Notes: generated from the letters alone by a model not told the origin. A stretch of 64,000 nt of DNA from Sclerodactyla briareus (GCA_026419785.1 JAODTK010004832.1:124001-188000), one strand, 5' to 3'. Positions 10,404-23,245 are shown, counted from the first letter of the stretch. Made by a program: numbers and translations.

Positions 10404-12877
10404 GGAATTTCTACGTACCTCAAAATGTCAGTCTCATGTATGATGGATGGGATTCAAACCGTCAAATTTTTAAAATGTAGGAAGTGATCATCCCCCATAA
10501 ACCTGTCAGTACTATGAAACAATAATCTGTTAAATTTCACCGATATGAACAACTTTAGAGGTAGTCACGAGAGCCAAGGTGGCTAGGTTAGTAGAAATAC
10601 ATGTCATCGGGATTATGGGTGCATATAGGAGGGTACATTTTTTTAATAGGGTGTTGAATGATAATCATTCTTCCTAATTGCATATAAAACAAGAAGGTTG
10701 TACATATATATATGAAGGAAAATGCAACTCTCGTTGTTAATTTACCTTGGCCGAATATGGTAGTTTGTGCTGTGAAAAACACCAAAATATTGTGATATTC
10801 AAGGAACTGTATCAGGGTTCTTTTTCTCTCAAAACGAAGTCTTCACAGTAATAATCTCTGAGAATAGAATAAAAGCAATTAGTTTAACACATTATAACAG
10901 ATAATGCCTGATATTCACTTTTCATGTTGTTTTTTACTGCAGCCAAAGGGGTACGGGGATATGAGGCACAAACTGTCATATGCGTCAATCCATGTCAGAA
11001 GCTGGGAGGGGGGGGGAGTGCCAGACCAAAGTGGGGGGGGGGGGACATGACTAGCCGACAGAAAAATTACTGCGTGAAATGAGATCAAATGGGAGCATCT
11101 CAAAATTGTGGGAGGGGAGAACAAGTTACCCCGCCAGCCCCCTTTCCCCCCCCCCCAAGGATTGACGCCCTGCAAACGTATGCATTGTGAATAGTTGCTT
11201 TTGTGAGACGCGCTAAACCACGGCACGTTAAATTGCACGAGTAATGTTATTTCTATAGCACCGTCCACAATACACGCGCGTTGACACGCGATATGACGCC
11301 AAGAAATTAGAGTTGCGAAGTTTTCACTTTTATCGTGTGCCGTGCGCAACAATTTCTGTGTGACCGATAATTGTGCGTATCAAATCACAGGAGTAGCAGG
11401 GCAGAACAGAAAAAAACAAACTACTCCATATGTCAATGCGATGCAGTCGTTTGAGAAGAAGAACATAATTCTGTTGGTTTCAAGATCACCCTGAAGTATG
11501 TGACATCACATACAGTCCGTACATAGATGCTTTGAAGAAGCAAAATGCATGGAGAAAAATGTGAAAATTAGTTACAAACACACTTTGAAACTTTACAACA
11601 GCAATAGGTCGCACAAGCAAGCAAATTTTCCTTCACTTCCACTGGTATCCATATGCCTAAACATACTCTGTATCATTACACACAAATGTTTTTGAAAAAT
11701 GTTGCCATATTTCAGGACACTTTTAGGTGAGGACATGACCTGGTACGAGTACATCACAGGGTTATGGTAAAGAGTACAACATATTTCAAATATCGGAGTT
11801 AAAGCAATTAGTAAGAGTATGGTACCAAAGTACCAACCCATGAATACGAGTACCAAACCCATGAATATGAGTACCACCACCATGAGTACGAGTACACAGT
11901 GTTGCAAAAGTAAGAATGAGAACAGCACCACGAGACTAATCGAGTACGAGAAATGTACTCAAGGCGAGTATGGAGTCAATTTATCTGAAATATCTGAATA
12001 TGGGCTCGTGCTTAGTATGAAAAATGTGGTAACTACAGGTTTTGACTACTATTAGAGATCAGAATGGCTTTTCGATCTTGCATGTCATTAATAGTATCAT
12101 ATTTCGGGATCCTGTTAGATGAAATGTGCACATAAAGTTTAACTTGACACTCGGCGCTTTTGTGGATGTATCCACTATGCAAGAAGCAGGTTGGGCATCA
12201 ATTTCATTTCGAGTGCAGGAAAATACAAAGGAGGCACTTTGATTCCATTTTTCATTCCCTGAGGTAGACCCCCATCGCCTGGGGTTCGTGAAGCGGCCTC
12301 GAGTTGGGAAAATTGTGATAGTTTGGCCTGGAACAAAAACTACACGTCCAGAAGCCCGTTCAATCGTGTAGGGCTTTCAATCACTCCTGCCTACAAATCC
12401 CTGGCACTGGGTCCTAAAGGAAAGGCAAGATTTCACTGGTAGCCTACGGTAATACATGGTCAGGGTTTTAACATTGATCTTAATTGGCTTCCTATTCAGA
12501 AGAAACAAAAACAGATACGAAATTCGACGATAGTTATAATTATTCTATTCTTCCGGCATTCCAAAAAAACACGCCTTTGGAGAAAATATTGTGGAACGAT
12601 AAAAATGTCGTCTGCAGTGTCCAGTTAAAAAGTATCGCGTGATGAAAGGGCGAATGCTCTCTTCTTAGTCATTATCGCCCTGTCTCTCTTACTTGCATTT
12701 GTTGTAAATTAATAGGAAACTAATCAGCTCTAATCTCATGCAACATTTTGAGTCAAATAACATGCTTTCCAGCTGTCAACATGCCTAGAAAGTATCATAG
12801 TGTGAGACTCAGCTTGTATCTGTTTGGTTGGATGATTGAGGCTGTCTTGTTTTAGATGGGAATAAACAAGGTGAGGT
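10404..12877. other. Unassigned, with G/C homopolymer runs
   Basis: Runs of nine or more G or C lie near 10990, 11033 and 11146. A 145-codon minus-strand frame at 10915-11352 runs through these low-complexity tracts and shows no domain, so it is not called. The remainder is unique-looking sequence without motifs. Confidence 0.45.
11829..11893 (+). repeat. 21-bp minisatellite, three units
   Basis: Units of the form GTACCAAACCCATGAATA(C/T)GA repeat three times with few differences, followed by a partial unit GTACAC. The period is a multiple of three, but the surrounding frame has no gene features. Confidence 0.6.
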
Positions 12878-13560
12878 GTTGTTTTGGACTTCGAGAAGGC
12901 TTTCGATACTGTCGCTCATGAAATGTTAAAAACACAATTACACACTCTTGGTGTCTTGGAACAGATCCTTCGCCGGGTAGCCTGATTTCTCTCTGACAGG
13001 AAGCAAGAAGTTGTCATAAATAGATCAAGGTCTACGTGATCCAAGGTTACTTCTGGTGTCCCGCATTCTCTTTTTGGCTCATATTAACGATATTGATATG
13101 GTGGTTTTTCCGAAGTCGGTCTGTTTGCTGATTCTTTGTTTGTTATCGTGTCATTGATGATGTAAATCACTGAAACCAACTCAGAATGATATCCAGAATT
13201 CGGGACGATGGGCGATTAAATGGGGCATGCGATTTCAGCCGGCAAAGTGTATATAATGACAGTTTCCCAGAAGTGAAATCTGATCATATACAATTAGCCT
13301 TGAATGGCGTGCAGCTGGGCAGGGTTGACTGTAGTAAATATTCGGGTGTCTTGATCGCGCAGGAGCTGAGTTGTGAAAGGCACATTCAGTATGAAGATGA
13401 AGATATCTGGTGCTTCAGTAGATTCAGTTGTTTACATCAGCAAAAATGTTTCTGCCTAGCACTAGGGCTGGCTTGATACTCTTTTACCTCTAACGCGTGC
13501 GTGGTGAGCTATAGTCCATATTCTGGATGTGCCCCCTATCAGAAAGAAGGAGAAAAATAA
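12878..13560 (+). pseudogene. Non-LTR retrotransposon reverse transcriptase fragment
   Basis: Local frames read VVLDFEKAFDTVAHEML (RT motif A with its catalytic Asp), then FLSDRKQEVVI, SKVTSGVP (motif B region), a damaged LFAD-S in place of the usual F/YADD, and later CSKYSGVLIAQELSCERHI, which matches the KYLGV-LS-HI segment after the catalytic box. At least four frameshifts or stops separate these blocks. It is a dead 5'- and 3'-truncated LINE copy. It differs in sequence from the LINE at 44.8-48.4 kb. Confidence 0.75.
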
Positions 13561-14244
13561 AATATCGCATTACGTCGAGTGTAGTAGTGGACAGGCCCTT
13601 TACTAAACTGAAAGGCTGCTGTAATGGATAACGGCCTACGGAGGCTAGAGGCCCATGTTAGCCTCTACGGAGCCGCAATTGAGAATGCCAATGACCCCTC
13701 TCCGCCAATACACTTCTGGTATAGCGGTCAAATCATTCACCGATTACAGTTAGCGCTACACACAGCCACAGCCCAAATAGGCCTACTTGTGAACAGAGCC
13801 GCGACCGACACTGCATGCGCTCTCATCACTTTGACATGACGCGAACCATAGGCAGGGGAAGACACTGTCTAGGCGGATATGGAGTTGTGTAGTCAATTGA
13901 AAATAGACATATATACTCATTAACTCGCATTGGGGATTAAACTCTTCCTGCATCGTATCTAATTTCTATATTTGACTAAGTTTGTCATAGCGCAAACCAT
14001 AGACAAAGAAGGCCATTTTTTAGGCCGTCGAATTGAAACACTGACATTCTCTCTGCATTCTGTGGAGACGGAGTGCATTGAAAGAGAGGTGACTATCTGT
14101 CCCCTTTCTGTAGCGTACTACTCCTATATTTATTACTTGTCCTGACCAATGCCTAGACAGAAGAAACTACAGCATTTTCGGCGGGACAGGGTAGTGACTC
14201 GCACTGAAACTGGACAATGCACTCTCTTCCAATTCTGTGGAGCA
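13561..14244. other. Unassigned
   Basis: No domain, RNA gene or repeat copy was found. A + strand frame at 13624-13839 has no motif. Confidence 0.45.
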
Positions 14245-14890
14245 TGGTCGCAACAGTGGTGGACAGGGGACATGCCCCACCCACTTTAAAAAGTGGTGGG
14301 ATATCATATCGTTTGTCCCCCCCCCCCTTTCGGGCGGCACCGTAATGAAAAATATAGGCACATGCCCCGAGTTTGTATACTCTAACTAACGCAAACAAAT
14401 TCGCAATTTGGAAATTTCCCATAAGTCCACTACTTCCAGGTCCGGACCATGTGCAGATCTGGCCCCAACTATAGCCGAAGGTGGAAGATTACCCATGCTT
14501 CACGCCGAAGTTCTCGAAATGTTAAATCGAATACCAAGATTGCATAAGTTTTCAAGTGGTTTCGCGCGCAATGGAGTGATATTCGCGCGCAATGGCGTTT
14601 TTCTTCGGGCTTGTAGCTAAATAAAAATGAAATGCCATCTTCGATCATTTTCGTTTGCACTCGACTAATTTTTAGAAGCTTGGGCAGACTGCCCCCCCCC
14701 TCTCCATGTTTTCTGAGATGGAAAATTCGGGGCGAAAATTCGGGAAATTTTGAAGGGAAAAACACGTGAAAAACGCCTGATTTTTGCAGTCTTTTTCGAT
14801 AAATGCCCGGAAAACATGCAAATTTTTTATTCGCGCGCTTCGGGCGCGCGCGGTATTTCCCAATGCACCGACTTGTAAAATTGGTAGAAA
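14245..14890 (+). repeat. ~650-bp dispersed element, copy 1
   Basis: The whole block matches 28195-28925 on the opposite strand. Shared landmarks include 'cctat-ttt-cattacg', an 'actttttaaagtgg' block beside a C run, 'tccggaccat-tg', 'aagtg-tttcgcgcgcaatggag', 'gcagactg' beside another C run, and 'cgcgcg' next to 'ttccaatg'. Short frames inside it on both strands are by-products. Class unknown; no terminal repeats or coding part seen. Confidence 0.7.
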
Positions 14891-15426
14891 TTTTCTGCTC
14901 CAAACTTGGAGTGGTCCCATACGCCTATGGCTTTTCCCTCCGATCCCACCGGAATCGTTCCGTGACCCCCTGATCCCTGCGAACAAAGCCCGATATAAAA
15001 GGTAATACGAAATAGCCAAGTGTGTGATACTTGGTAAATCATCTTAATATGCAACCATGACACTTTGTTTTGTCTTTTACTCATAGTCACACATGTAGAT
15101 GGGTTCTATCGGCCTGGCAGATGCCGTTTCCGTCGATCTTGAGGTTATGAAAATCTGAAATTGTATTTGTACGATCCGCGCCACCGATGGTGGCGCCTCC
15201 GCTGAGATGGTCATTGCATTCGATGTCCCCCCCCACTTTCGAAACGCTCTGACGCCCTTGCTGTGGAGACGGAGGCGCATTGAAATATTAAGACGACTCT
15301 CTTACTTTTGCATGAACATGATGGGAGAGGGAGTCGCCAATTGGGAGGTATTGAAGTCTGCCATTAGCTCTTACAAGTGGGCTATTACCTGCCCAAGAGG
15401 GAGGCATGGAGATGCATGCACATGCT
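14891..15426. other. Unassigned
   Basis: There is a C8 run near 15228 and a small 'gccaccgatggtggc' palindrome at about 15180. Nothing else is recognised. Confidence 0.45.
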
Positions 15427-16003
15427 TTAAAGACAACTGAGGATGATTTGAGGGGCTAATATTAATAGTGGATGGAAAACTGAATGTGTCAGTCCAAACC
15501 GAAGTTCATAAAAACCTTCCGTTCCGGAGTTACGGAGTAGTTTGTGTATTGTGAAGCATGTGCAATGCGCAAAAATCTAAAGGAATTCCCATCATGCAAT
15601 AATAAATGATGTCAACTTGCCAAACCCGGCAAACATTCTTTTTTTTCTTTTGAAATTCAAACATCAATTTCACATTCAGAAAGCTTCATTCAGTCTAGGG
15701 AGCGGTGCTGTAGTGGGTTGGTAGGTGTGATTGGTTACTTGGGAAAGAAAGAAAAAGAACTTCTGCTAAATGTGACTTATTCACAAAATGAAACAATGGA
15801 AGGCCTACATAAATTTCCGTGTGTCCATGTGTGACTCATGCGTTATTGCACAATGGGGATTATCCCAATTTCTTTGCTTAATGGCTCAAACTTCAAAGGC
15901 TAATAACTTCACATAGGAACTCATAGTGAAATGGGGTTTGGACCTATAGATACAGCTTGCCATTCTCCACGATAACCTCTGTTGTATCCAAGCCGGCAGT
16001 TGG
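15427..16003 (-). mobile_element. 577-bp MITE, copy 2
   Basis: The ends are TTAAAGACAACTGAGG (15427) and, on the minus strand, CCAACTGCCGGCTTGG (16003). They fit the terminal inverted repeats of the copy at 3894-4458. The interior aligns over its full length in reverse, including 'ggctaataact', 'atggggtttggacctatag' and 'catcatttatta'. It has no coding region. Confidence 0.75.
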
Positions 16004-16004
16004 A

Positions 16005-16365
16005 GGCGGATTAGCTCAGTCAGTAGAGCTCTGGGACTTAGGATCATTGATTGCGAGTTCGAACCCCAGTGAAAACCTGAGGGCTTCTCCTCAGTGCTGT
16101 TGGACAGGGCATGTCTCCAATGTGCTCACACTACCTACGTGTAAAAGGGGTACCTACGAGGTAACGGAAGTAGGTGCGCGCGTTGGCTGACAGGGGGTGT
16201 AGGTATTCGGATGCGAACTGCACCTGTTTTTGCACGCGGCTTTTTTTTTTTCCTTGGGAGTCTTCACAGGTTACCAAGGACCAGGGATTAAGTGCTAGTC
16301 GTGTGAAGAGCGCTGCCTGGAAACAAGCTGTAAACCCAAATCTTAATCCCTGTCTTTTAGGAGGG
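16005..16365 (+). mobile_element. tRNA-headed SINE, copy 2
   Basis: Box A is TAGCTCAGTCAG (16012-16023) and box B GAGTTCGAACC (16055-16065). The body aligns with 3375-3725. The head begins one or two bases after the end of a MITE, so the two elements abut. Confidence 0.8.
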
Positions 16366-17274
16366 GAGACATAGTCGCTTGAGAAATTCCACAATCCCCA
16401 CCACGCAGAGTCCAAAACAGACGGTTATTCAAGCATGGAGTTTTTTGAGAATGACTCATCATTAGAAGAATGGCGGAGTAGGCATTCTTGGGTTGTACCG
16501 GTCTGACGCCAATTCCAATTCTTCGAAGGTGAAGAAGCAATACGAAACACCGAAGCGGCAAGCCTGCAGTATCCCACAATAAAACTAAGTCCTGTGGCGA
16601 AATAATATATTTGTTTCTAGCTGGCCGGTTTCTTGAAAATTCGGAACTGTCACATCTCCAAAATAGAAATGACGGTGCTGTAATATGACTGAAGTTTTTG
16701 TAGATGAGGTATCCACGATGGAATCATTGTCAATACATCGATGCCTATTCGCTTGATATGCAAAGGCTGAATAGAGCTTTATGGGATTCATGTTGCCATG
16801 GAGTCTTCCCATCCCATGAATATCAATGAGTGGGCGTATGGTATTATTATTTTGAGACGATAAGACATGGGGTTTATTGTAATCTCAAGCGATAGGAGAG
16901 TTAAATGAATATACTGGACTGTTTGGTGTTCCTAATAATTAGGCACAATTCTGATATACTTAAGAAGTTTTAGAGTAATGTGACTCCATCTCATAGCACA
17001 CCCAAGCAGGCCTAATGTTAGAAAATCCAGGAAGGTACTGGAAATGTATCTGGGGACTGCAGGGTGTTATCCTAGATGCATTAGTCAGAACACTTCAGGC
17101 CATTTTGCTCTCCTGGGGGTATCAGGAGAGCCAATTTGTATCCTCAAATTTATGCAGAGTAGGCCTTGGTGTTATGTCAGAAAGGGTGACTAGTGAAACG
17201 TACAGTCGTTTAACCTCTAATTTTCACCTAAAATAGATGTGCATGGGGGGGGCCAAAATAGATAACTATCAGTC
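16366..17274. other. Unassigned
   Basis: No motif, RNA or repeat recognised. Minus-strand frames of 75-94 codons lack splice context or domains. Confidence 0.45.
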
Positions 17275-17560
17275 ATTGTTATTTCCTCTTGTCACAGGGT
17301 TCCTCTTTCCTCTTCTTTTCCCCTTGTATCTCTCGTTCCCTCGTTTCCCCGGCCACACCCTCGTTTTGACCTCTCTTCTCCTGCTAAGAATATTTGAAGA
17401 GGAAAAATCTGGAGAGCCCCCACTCACTGTCCCCATGTCTCCCCTCCTCCATGACCCTCTCCACCCCCTTTCTGTCCTCCCCCTCCCTTTCAACTCCATG
17501 TCTTCATACCTCCCTCCCCCCAGTCCCCCTCACAAGAACTTTAGAGATAATCAAACGATG
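17275..17560 (+). repeat. Pyrimidine-rich tract
   Basis: About 285 bp is strongly biased to C and T on the + strand (for example CCCCTTGTATCTCTCGTTCC), interrupted once by a short purine block near 17390-17415. The frames on both strands here are low-complexity and are not called as genes. Confidence 0.6.
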
Positions 17561-20555
17561 ATAACAAAGTGAGGTGCATTTGACAGTCTAAGCTATCACA
17601 ATATGCTACTGTAAGGATCTAGACGAGTGTCACTACTGATCTCTCCAGCATGGTCAACAGATTTTTTTTCTACAATCCATAAATTATTATCTTGGAATGT
17701 TGAGATATATTTCCTAAGAAAACTATAAGACCATGGGGTATAGGATGCCTCAAACTATCTATTTTTTTTGGCACAGGCTGAACCAAGCGAAACTGTTGAA
17801 TTTGCTAGCATTTTATACAGGGTTACAGTTTAGCCTAAAAAATTAAATCCACTGTCTGAAACAGAACTCAAAAAAACGTGCTTCAAACTTGGTGAAATGC
17901 ATGAATGAAACCATTTACATGTCTGTACATCATTTATATTTTCTCGAAGAATCAGATTGATGTTTTATTGTTTTAACGTTTTTTGTACAGTGATTCGCTA
18001 CCAGAACACATGTTTATATCATAACTATTACATGTACCAGTTCTGCGGAATACAACGTAGGAACTTTGTGTGGATCCAAATGCCCATTGTGTGTACACAG
18101 ACGTGTGACAGTTTTCCCATGCCCTGTGGAACGATGTATTGTAAACATTGTACATTGTATGCCGTGATTGGTGTCAACAATAACATTTCAGCCAATGGTG
18201 TGTTCAATACAAGCACAGTAAAATTCACTGCATACGGTTGTGACATGAGATGTGCAGTGAGCCAGCTTGCGCTAGCCAGGAGCGTTCATCCCGTTGAGAA
18301 GTTGTGACGATGGAACCGAAAAGTTGAGGAATTTAAAATGAGTCTTGATTTGCGAATAGGCAGCTGTCATGTGCAAATCCACCTCCTGACCCCCAGGAGA
18401 GGGCGTCATGTAGGTCATCTACAGACATTTAGGCGCAGGGTTACCGTTCACTTTCAGTCACAATCGGGGGAGTGGGTTGGGGTGCGTATTGGACTGTCAC
18501 TTTACATATGTCAATTTGGTCAGACGGCGGCTAGCGTGGTGTTGCCAATCCTGTGGCGTTGCCAATCTGCCGAATCGCCTAGTTTACCATACACTATTAC
18601 AGGTTCACAAAATCACCGAGGGTTCACAAAATCACCGACGGAGCCAGCGGCTATATAGTTTCAAGTTTCCATCACACAAGTTTTTCATTCAATGAAGGAA
18701 ATAAATTCAACATCTAATTAGAAATTATTGATAAGGATACACTTGCATGGATCTCCTAATCCACTCGATGATATGCATAATCAGTTCAAATTGCGATAAA
18801 ATTTAGAACCAGACTAAAGACTGTATTTGCCTGTCAGAATACATGAGAATCTCGGCAAAATAAACATTAAACGTTCAGCGATATGTGCATGCTTCAAGGT
18901 CGTTAGAGCCGCGTGTGTGTCATTGGTTAATTTGAGAATCAACTATCACAACAGTGCTCTGATTAGTGAGCCATGAGAACGAGTAGCTATGCAGTGCCCA
19001 TGCTTTAGTCTTTATGTAGGTTTCTGCCGACCTGAACGCAATTAAGTAACCCTATACTAACTGTTAAGAGATCTTCTTATGCTAGCACAATCGAGTGAGC
19101 TCGATCTGAATGAGGTTTGATAGAGCGTTCGTTATTCCAGCAGTCAGTGTGGTTAAAGAATTCCGGTCAAAGCTGACATGCACACATTTTCTAGTATTTT
19201 CCTTTCAATTTTTCGGCCACCTATTTCAGTATCTATTCTTTAGTATGCACGGGAATTACTAGAGACGTCACGGGGGCTAGTCTGCCTAAAAAAAGCAGTG
19301 CACGTGCATGCTCAAGAGTCAAAAGTTTTCAGCGGCACAATACTGTTACTTGCTTGCGCGAATAGAGTTGGGAGAGGAAAATGGAAGACTTTTATCATAA
19401 AATGATACGACCTATGAGCATGTGGTAATTCATTGTGTACAAGAGGGTGTGAGGGCTGTCTATGCACTACACAGTTGCAGTGCTCACACATTAGCTTCTA
19501 CAATTAAATGTATCACTGTCATCGAGTCCACTCGTTGGCCGCGAGAACTTGTTCAACTGGTGTATGGATATACTTGAGTACAATCGACAGGGCCAGGAGC
19601 GGCATGATATTCTTCCCCTTAGAATTTGATGTACGCCATAGGGACTGTCACTTTCAAGCGTTTGTATGTCATTTTCCTTCCATATGGAAGGGTCCCGTCA
19701 TTTCAACTAAGATGTATGAGCACATATAAAGGGTACACACCTTTCCCGGGGGTCTGAAGGGGGGATGGGCGATGGGGGGGATTACAAATGACAGCTGCAT
19801 AATGTCAAATCAACAGACAATCAGATGGGAGATATAACATTTATGAGCATGTTCATAACGATAATATTTCTGAAGGTGAAAATGGTTGTCTGTTGCAGTG
19901 GTGCCTTGAACCTTTGAGTGGAAACATAACACGTGGCTCGGGCATTTAGTAGTTGTGTGCGTTGTGTTTGACACTGAATATATATACATTGTGCAGGATT
20001 GTGTGATGTATACATTGTGAAGCTAAGGTTAGTATTACCAGCCATTTCTGCAGTGCGGACGTACCATACATACACGGCTAGCGGGCCTCCGCTGCACGTG
20101 TTTCAAAGCAGAATAACTGTGTGAGTTTGGATGTTACAGTATGTATCAGTACGCATGGCTTGCGGTAATCCATTGGAGCTCGGGTCTGTTTGCTCTCCTG
20201 CGGGATACGGGAGAGCATTCACGTAGGCATTTTTGAGGAGTGCTGTGCCATCGCCGCGTGGTAAATTAAAATTAGAGCGCGGAGGATCGTGCTGATGATC
20301 CCTTATAATGCAAGCCCTGCCTCTATTAACCTCAGGGGGACAGGCCTTGGTGCCTCCAGTGATTGACCCGCGTCACCCCCAACCACGCTCTCACGGCCTG
20401 GGGGTGTGGGAGCACTCGGCCCTGCTCTCACCCACCCCCCCACCCCTGTGACCAGAGTACAATTGAAAACCTACTAAAATTGTAAAAAAAAAATCACAAA
20501 TGCCCTGGTAAACTGCCAATATTGTAACGTATGCGACTCCGACTCCTAGCAGATA
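17561..20555. other. Unassigned intergenic sequence
   Basis: A 116-codon + frame at 17957-18307 follows a TTTTTTGTACAG acceptor-like site (about 17990). It holds a cysteine cluster (CTQTCDSFPMPCGTMYCKHC) but matches no family I know. A GGTTCACAAAATCACCGA unit is duplicated at about 18602-18640. The stretch at 20330-20450 is GC-rich with short C runs. Nothing else is supported. Confidence 0.4.
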
Positions 20556-20559
20556 TTTA

Positions 20560-20860
20560 CATCTGAAATCAATGTCTCCATCTCCAGGCAGATGGGAGAG
20601 AGATGGGGCATTGAACGATCAATATAGTTGTATGCGACTTCAACGTCCGCCCGAATATAAAGTATACACATCTGTACTCACTTGTCCGACTTTGTCTTTC
20701 CCTGGAATAAAGTAGCCTATATAGACTAGGCCTAGCCTAGCCTGGCTAATCTGAAATCAATATTCTATTTCCTCCAGCATAAGGGGAGGGTAGTGGAATG
20801 GAAAGGGGCATTGAATAGCAATTGTACCGCCTCTACTACTAGTGCTGGCCCTAGGCCATG
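20560..20860 (+). repeat. ~187-bp tandem duplication
   Basis: 'aatctgaaatcaat' followed by a 'ctcca' block, 'ggggcattgaa' and 'caat--tagttgta' or 'caattgta' occurs twice, starting near 20563 and 20750. The copies are separated by an AGGCCTAGCCTAGCC palindromic cluster. Confidence 0.5.
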
Positions 20861-20864
20861 GTAA

Positions 20865-21030
20865 ACGTTAGGCCTTATCAACAATCATGGATTCGCCGTT
20901 ACGTCAGCGCGTGCTCGCACAGTGGCCTAATGTTATTTGTTACACGCTGAGGGTTTATCCTAAGCTTTTGCAGTCGAATTACTCACTTTTTGTATGTGCG
21001 TGTGGCAATTTTCTTTCACAGTACAAAGTA
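20865..21030 (+). repeat. Segment duplicated at 36.2 and 37.2 kb
   Basis: 'atcatggat-cgc-gttacgtcagcgcgtg' resembles about 36215-36255. 'ctgagggtttatcctaag' through 'tgtgcgtgtg-caattttc' resembles 37225-37295. Here the two parts are continuous; at 36-37 kb they are about 1 kb apart. The second part lies just before the first KIND exon. Confidence 0.55.
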
Positions 21031-21929
21031 ATCATGAACTCATTTCAGCTACCATGCCCCAGGATGACAACGGTACATGGAATCTCCCGAAAAATTGATC
21101 CGCGATGTCAGAAGATTGGTCCTCATTTACTTTTTACAGGTTTAGCTGTCGTTGCCACCTATGACGTCATCGGTGGTATTTCGCTATTTTGGACGTAGCC
21201 TTTGGCGCGTATCTCGACTCAGTGAATTAAGATTTACTGAGTTGGCCAGCCTAGCTAGGCCTAGCAGTCGAATGCATCAACACGTAGCCCTACCACCCAG
21301 TCGGGTCTTTCTCAGGGAAACCCTGTCTCTCAAATCAAAGTTTTGTTCCTATTTAGTGAAGTGATCAGGCTTGAAATGATTTCTAATAACAATTTCTGAA
21401 CGCTCTTTTGCCATCATTCAGTAGGATGGAGTGCCGCCGTGCGGTAGTATCACTATCACAATATCACCATCGTTAACACGAACAGTTATCATTTGATAAA
21501 AAGGTATCCTCCAATAACATGTGTATCAGTTTTGCGAAACCATCTGCATGTTGTGTTGCCACGGATTTTCTTCTCACTGCAAAAATGAAATATAGTGCAA
21601 CCCATGGAGCTAAGATAGTATAGCGTCCCTCCCATTCCAGAAAACGTCAGTAGTACATAAACTTCGCACACAACTAAACTGCGTAAATAGGGTGGGGTAA
21701 ATATCCATCCTGATAAATCAGGCTGGATTGTTCCCACTTGTTAGGAGGTCGATAATTACAGAAATGGCCAGTTCAAATCAAAACCTATTTGAAGTGACTA
21801 CAGTGATATGTTACTGAGTTTAATGTAGCTTTTGCCTTTATAATTAAAGCCAAAATACCCAGGAAACCTTCTGTAATTACCCAGCCTGAAAATGTCACCA
21901 CTCCGCTCTGGTAACCCTAGTTCGTGGAT
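21031..21929. other. Unassigned, with one consensus CRE
   Basis: Apart from the CRE at 21162 there is no recognised feature. The 103-codon frame starting at 20887 runs through the duplicated segment and has no domain. Confidence 0.4.
21162..21169. promoter_or_regulatory. Palindromic CRE (TGACGTCA)
   Basis: TGACGTCA is the exact consensus for CREB/ATF-type bZIP factors. No gene start is evident next to it, so a role is not established. An eight-base motif can occur by chance in 64 kb. Confidence 0.3.
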
Positions 21930-22525
21930 ATTAGTTTTTTTTTGTGGCTGTGTCCACCGCCCGCCGCCAGCCCACCGGGGACTGCCGAAACTTTTGGCGT
22001 TAGCGCAATAATTCTTTACGCTTCATCCGATTGATCTGAAACTCGATACACACGTCCGGCCTAGTAAAATCTCAGATAGTTCGAAAGTGGACAGTACTTA
22101 CTTACTGCAAGTCTACTGCCCTCTATTTTGCGATTGACGCAAAAATCAGTTCAATCATTCCGATTTATTAGCAACGTTAAACTGAGACCATTTTTATAGA
22201 ACTGACTGAGGTATAATTGTTGTGATTTTTTTCGCTATCTCTTTTAACTAGTCTAAACGGATCGGAAAAAAACTTGGTGGGAGTGGACTGTTGTTAGTCC
22301 TAAACAAATAAAGTACAGGAGGTCCAAATTGCTGAATTTTCGTATTCAAACGAAACTTCGAGAATATGGACCTAACATTGTTCTTGAACAACAGGTGGTA
22401 TTTTCAAAGTCATCGGAGTCAAAGGATTGACATTCTTTCATGTGTTTTATCTCAATCAGTTCCACAAGGTCATTCACTGCGGATATCGATATACACGTCG
22501 GCGGTTTATCCTCCTGCACGTGTCT
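21930..22525 (-). mobile_element. Hairpin-ended element, minus-strand copy
   Basis: Read on the minus strand it starts with 'gaggataaaccgccgacgtgt' (about 22485-22510) and passes 'gcctaacgc-aaaagtttcggca' near its end (about 21970-22010). That is the order of the other copies. The terminal palindrome is worn away. Together with the plus-strand copy at 22745 it forms a head-to-head pair. Confidence 0.55.
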
Positions 22526-22744
22526 ATTTATAGTTGAAATCGCCGAAGGCAACATGCCGACTTTCGTCGCTGCCATAAACGCAAAAAACCGGTATGATGC
22601 ATTGATGAAAGGAGAACGTTCATTCTGTAGGTATCAATCGAAGGCCCCCATCTTCCCCCATTGGGGCCGACGGGGATAGGCTCAAAGTCTCTTACCGACG
22701 AGCTCCTGTGGCAGAGCTATCTGTTTTCGGCACTATAGGACAAC

Positions 22745-23245
22745 TATACATGATGTAGCGGGTCAACCGCCGACGTTTAGGGTAATCCCCGCATAAAACC
22801 CTTACCCTCGTGTTCAGGTCCAACTGTAGTCCACATTGACCAAGTGTCGTTTAAATACGACATAGTTAGCAAAACCGCATGATTCAGGCAAATGGACCGC
22901 CTGTGACTTTGGAATTACCTTCATGTTGTTTAGGAACTAATCGCAGTCCACATCCACCGAGTTTTGTTCACCCACCAAATTTCAAGAAATCGGATAAACT
23001 CAGTATTTTCGTGGTAAAACCCTGCAAAATAAAGGGCAGCAGACATACCGTGATGCCCACTTTCGAATCTCAATTCCGAGATTTCACGAAGGGGACATGT
23101 GTACCAAGTTTTAAATCGGATAAAGGGTCAAATTATTGTGCTAACGGCTTGAGTTTCCGTCGGCGGCAGAAACGGAGACGGCGGGGTTACACCCCCGAAA
23201 CCATACTATCCCCGAACACTCAATTGTCCAAGGGGATATAATTAC
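22745..23245 (+). mobile_element. Hairpin-ended element, plus-strand copy
   Basis: It starts 'gggtcaaccgccgacg' and includes 'aaaccctgcaaaataaagggcagca', 'acatgtgtaccaagtttt' and 'ggataaagggt'. It ends with 'acacccccgaaaccata' and the worn palindrome TATCCCCGAACAC-TCAATTGTCCAAGGGGATA. A 120-codon frame inside (22879-23241) is not a gene. Confidence 0.65.

Noticed and set aside
10915..11352. 145-codon minus-strand frame
   Set aside because: It runs through G and C homopolymers and gives low-complexity PPPP/GGG peptide.
14469..15090. Overlapping frames of 87-144 codons on both strands
   Set aside because: Most of it lies in the dispersed ~650-bp element, whose second copy does not keep the same frames.
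22879..23241. 120-codon + frame
   Set aside because: It lies wholly within the hairpin-ended element and is not open in the other copies.
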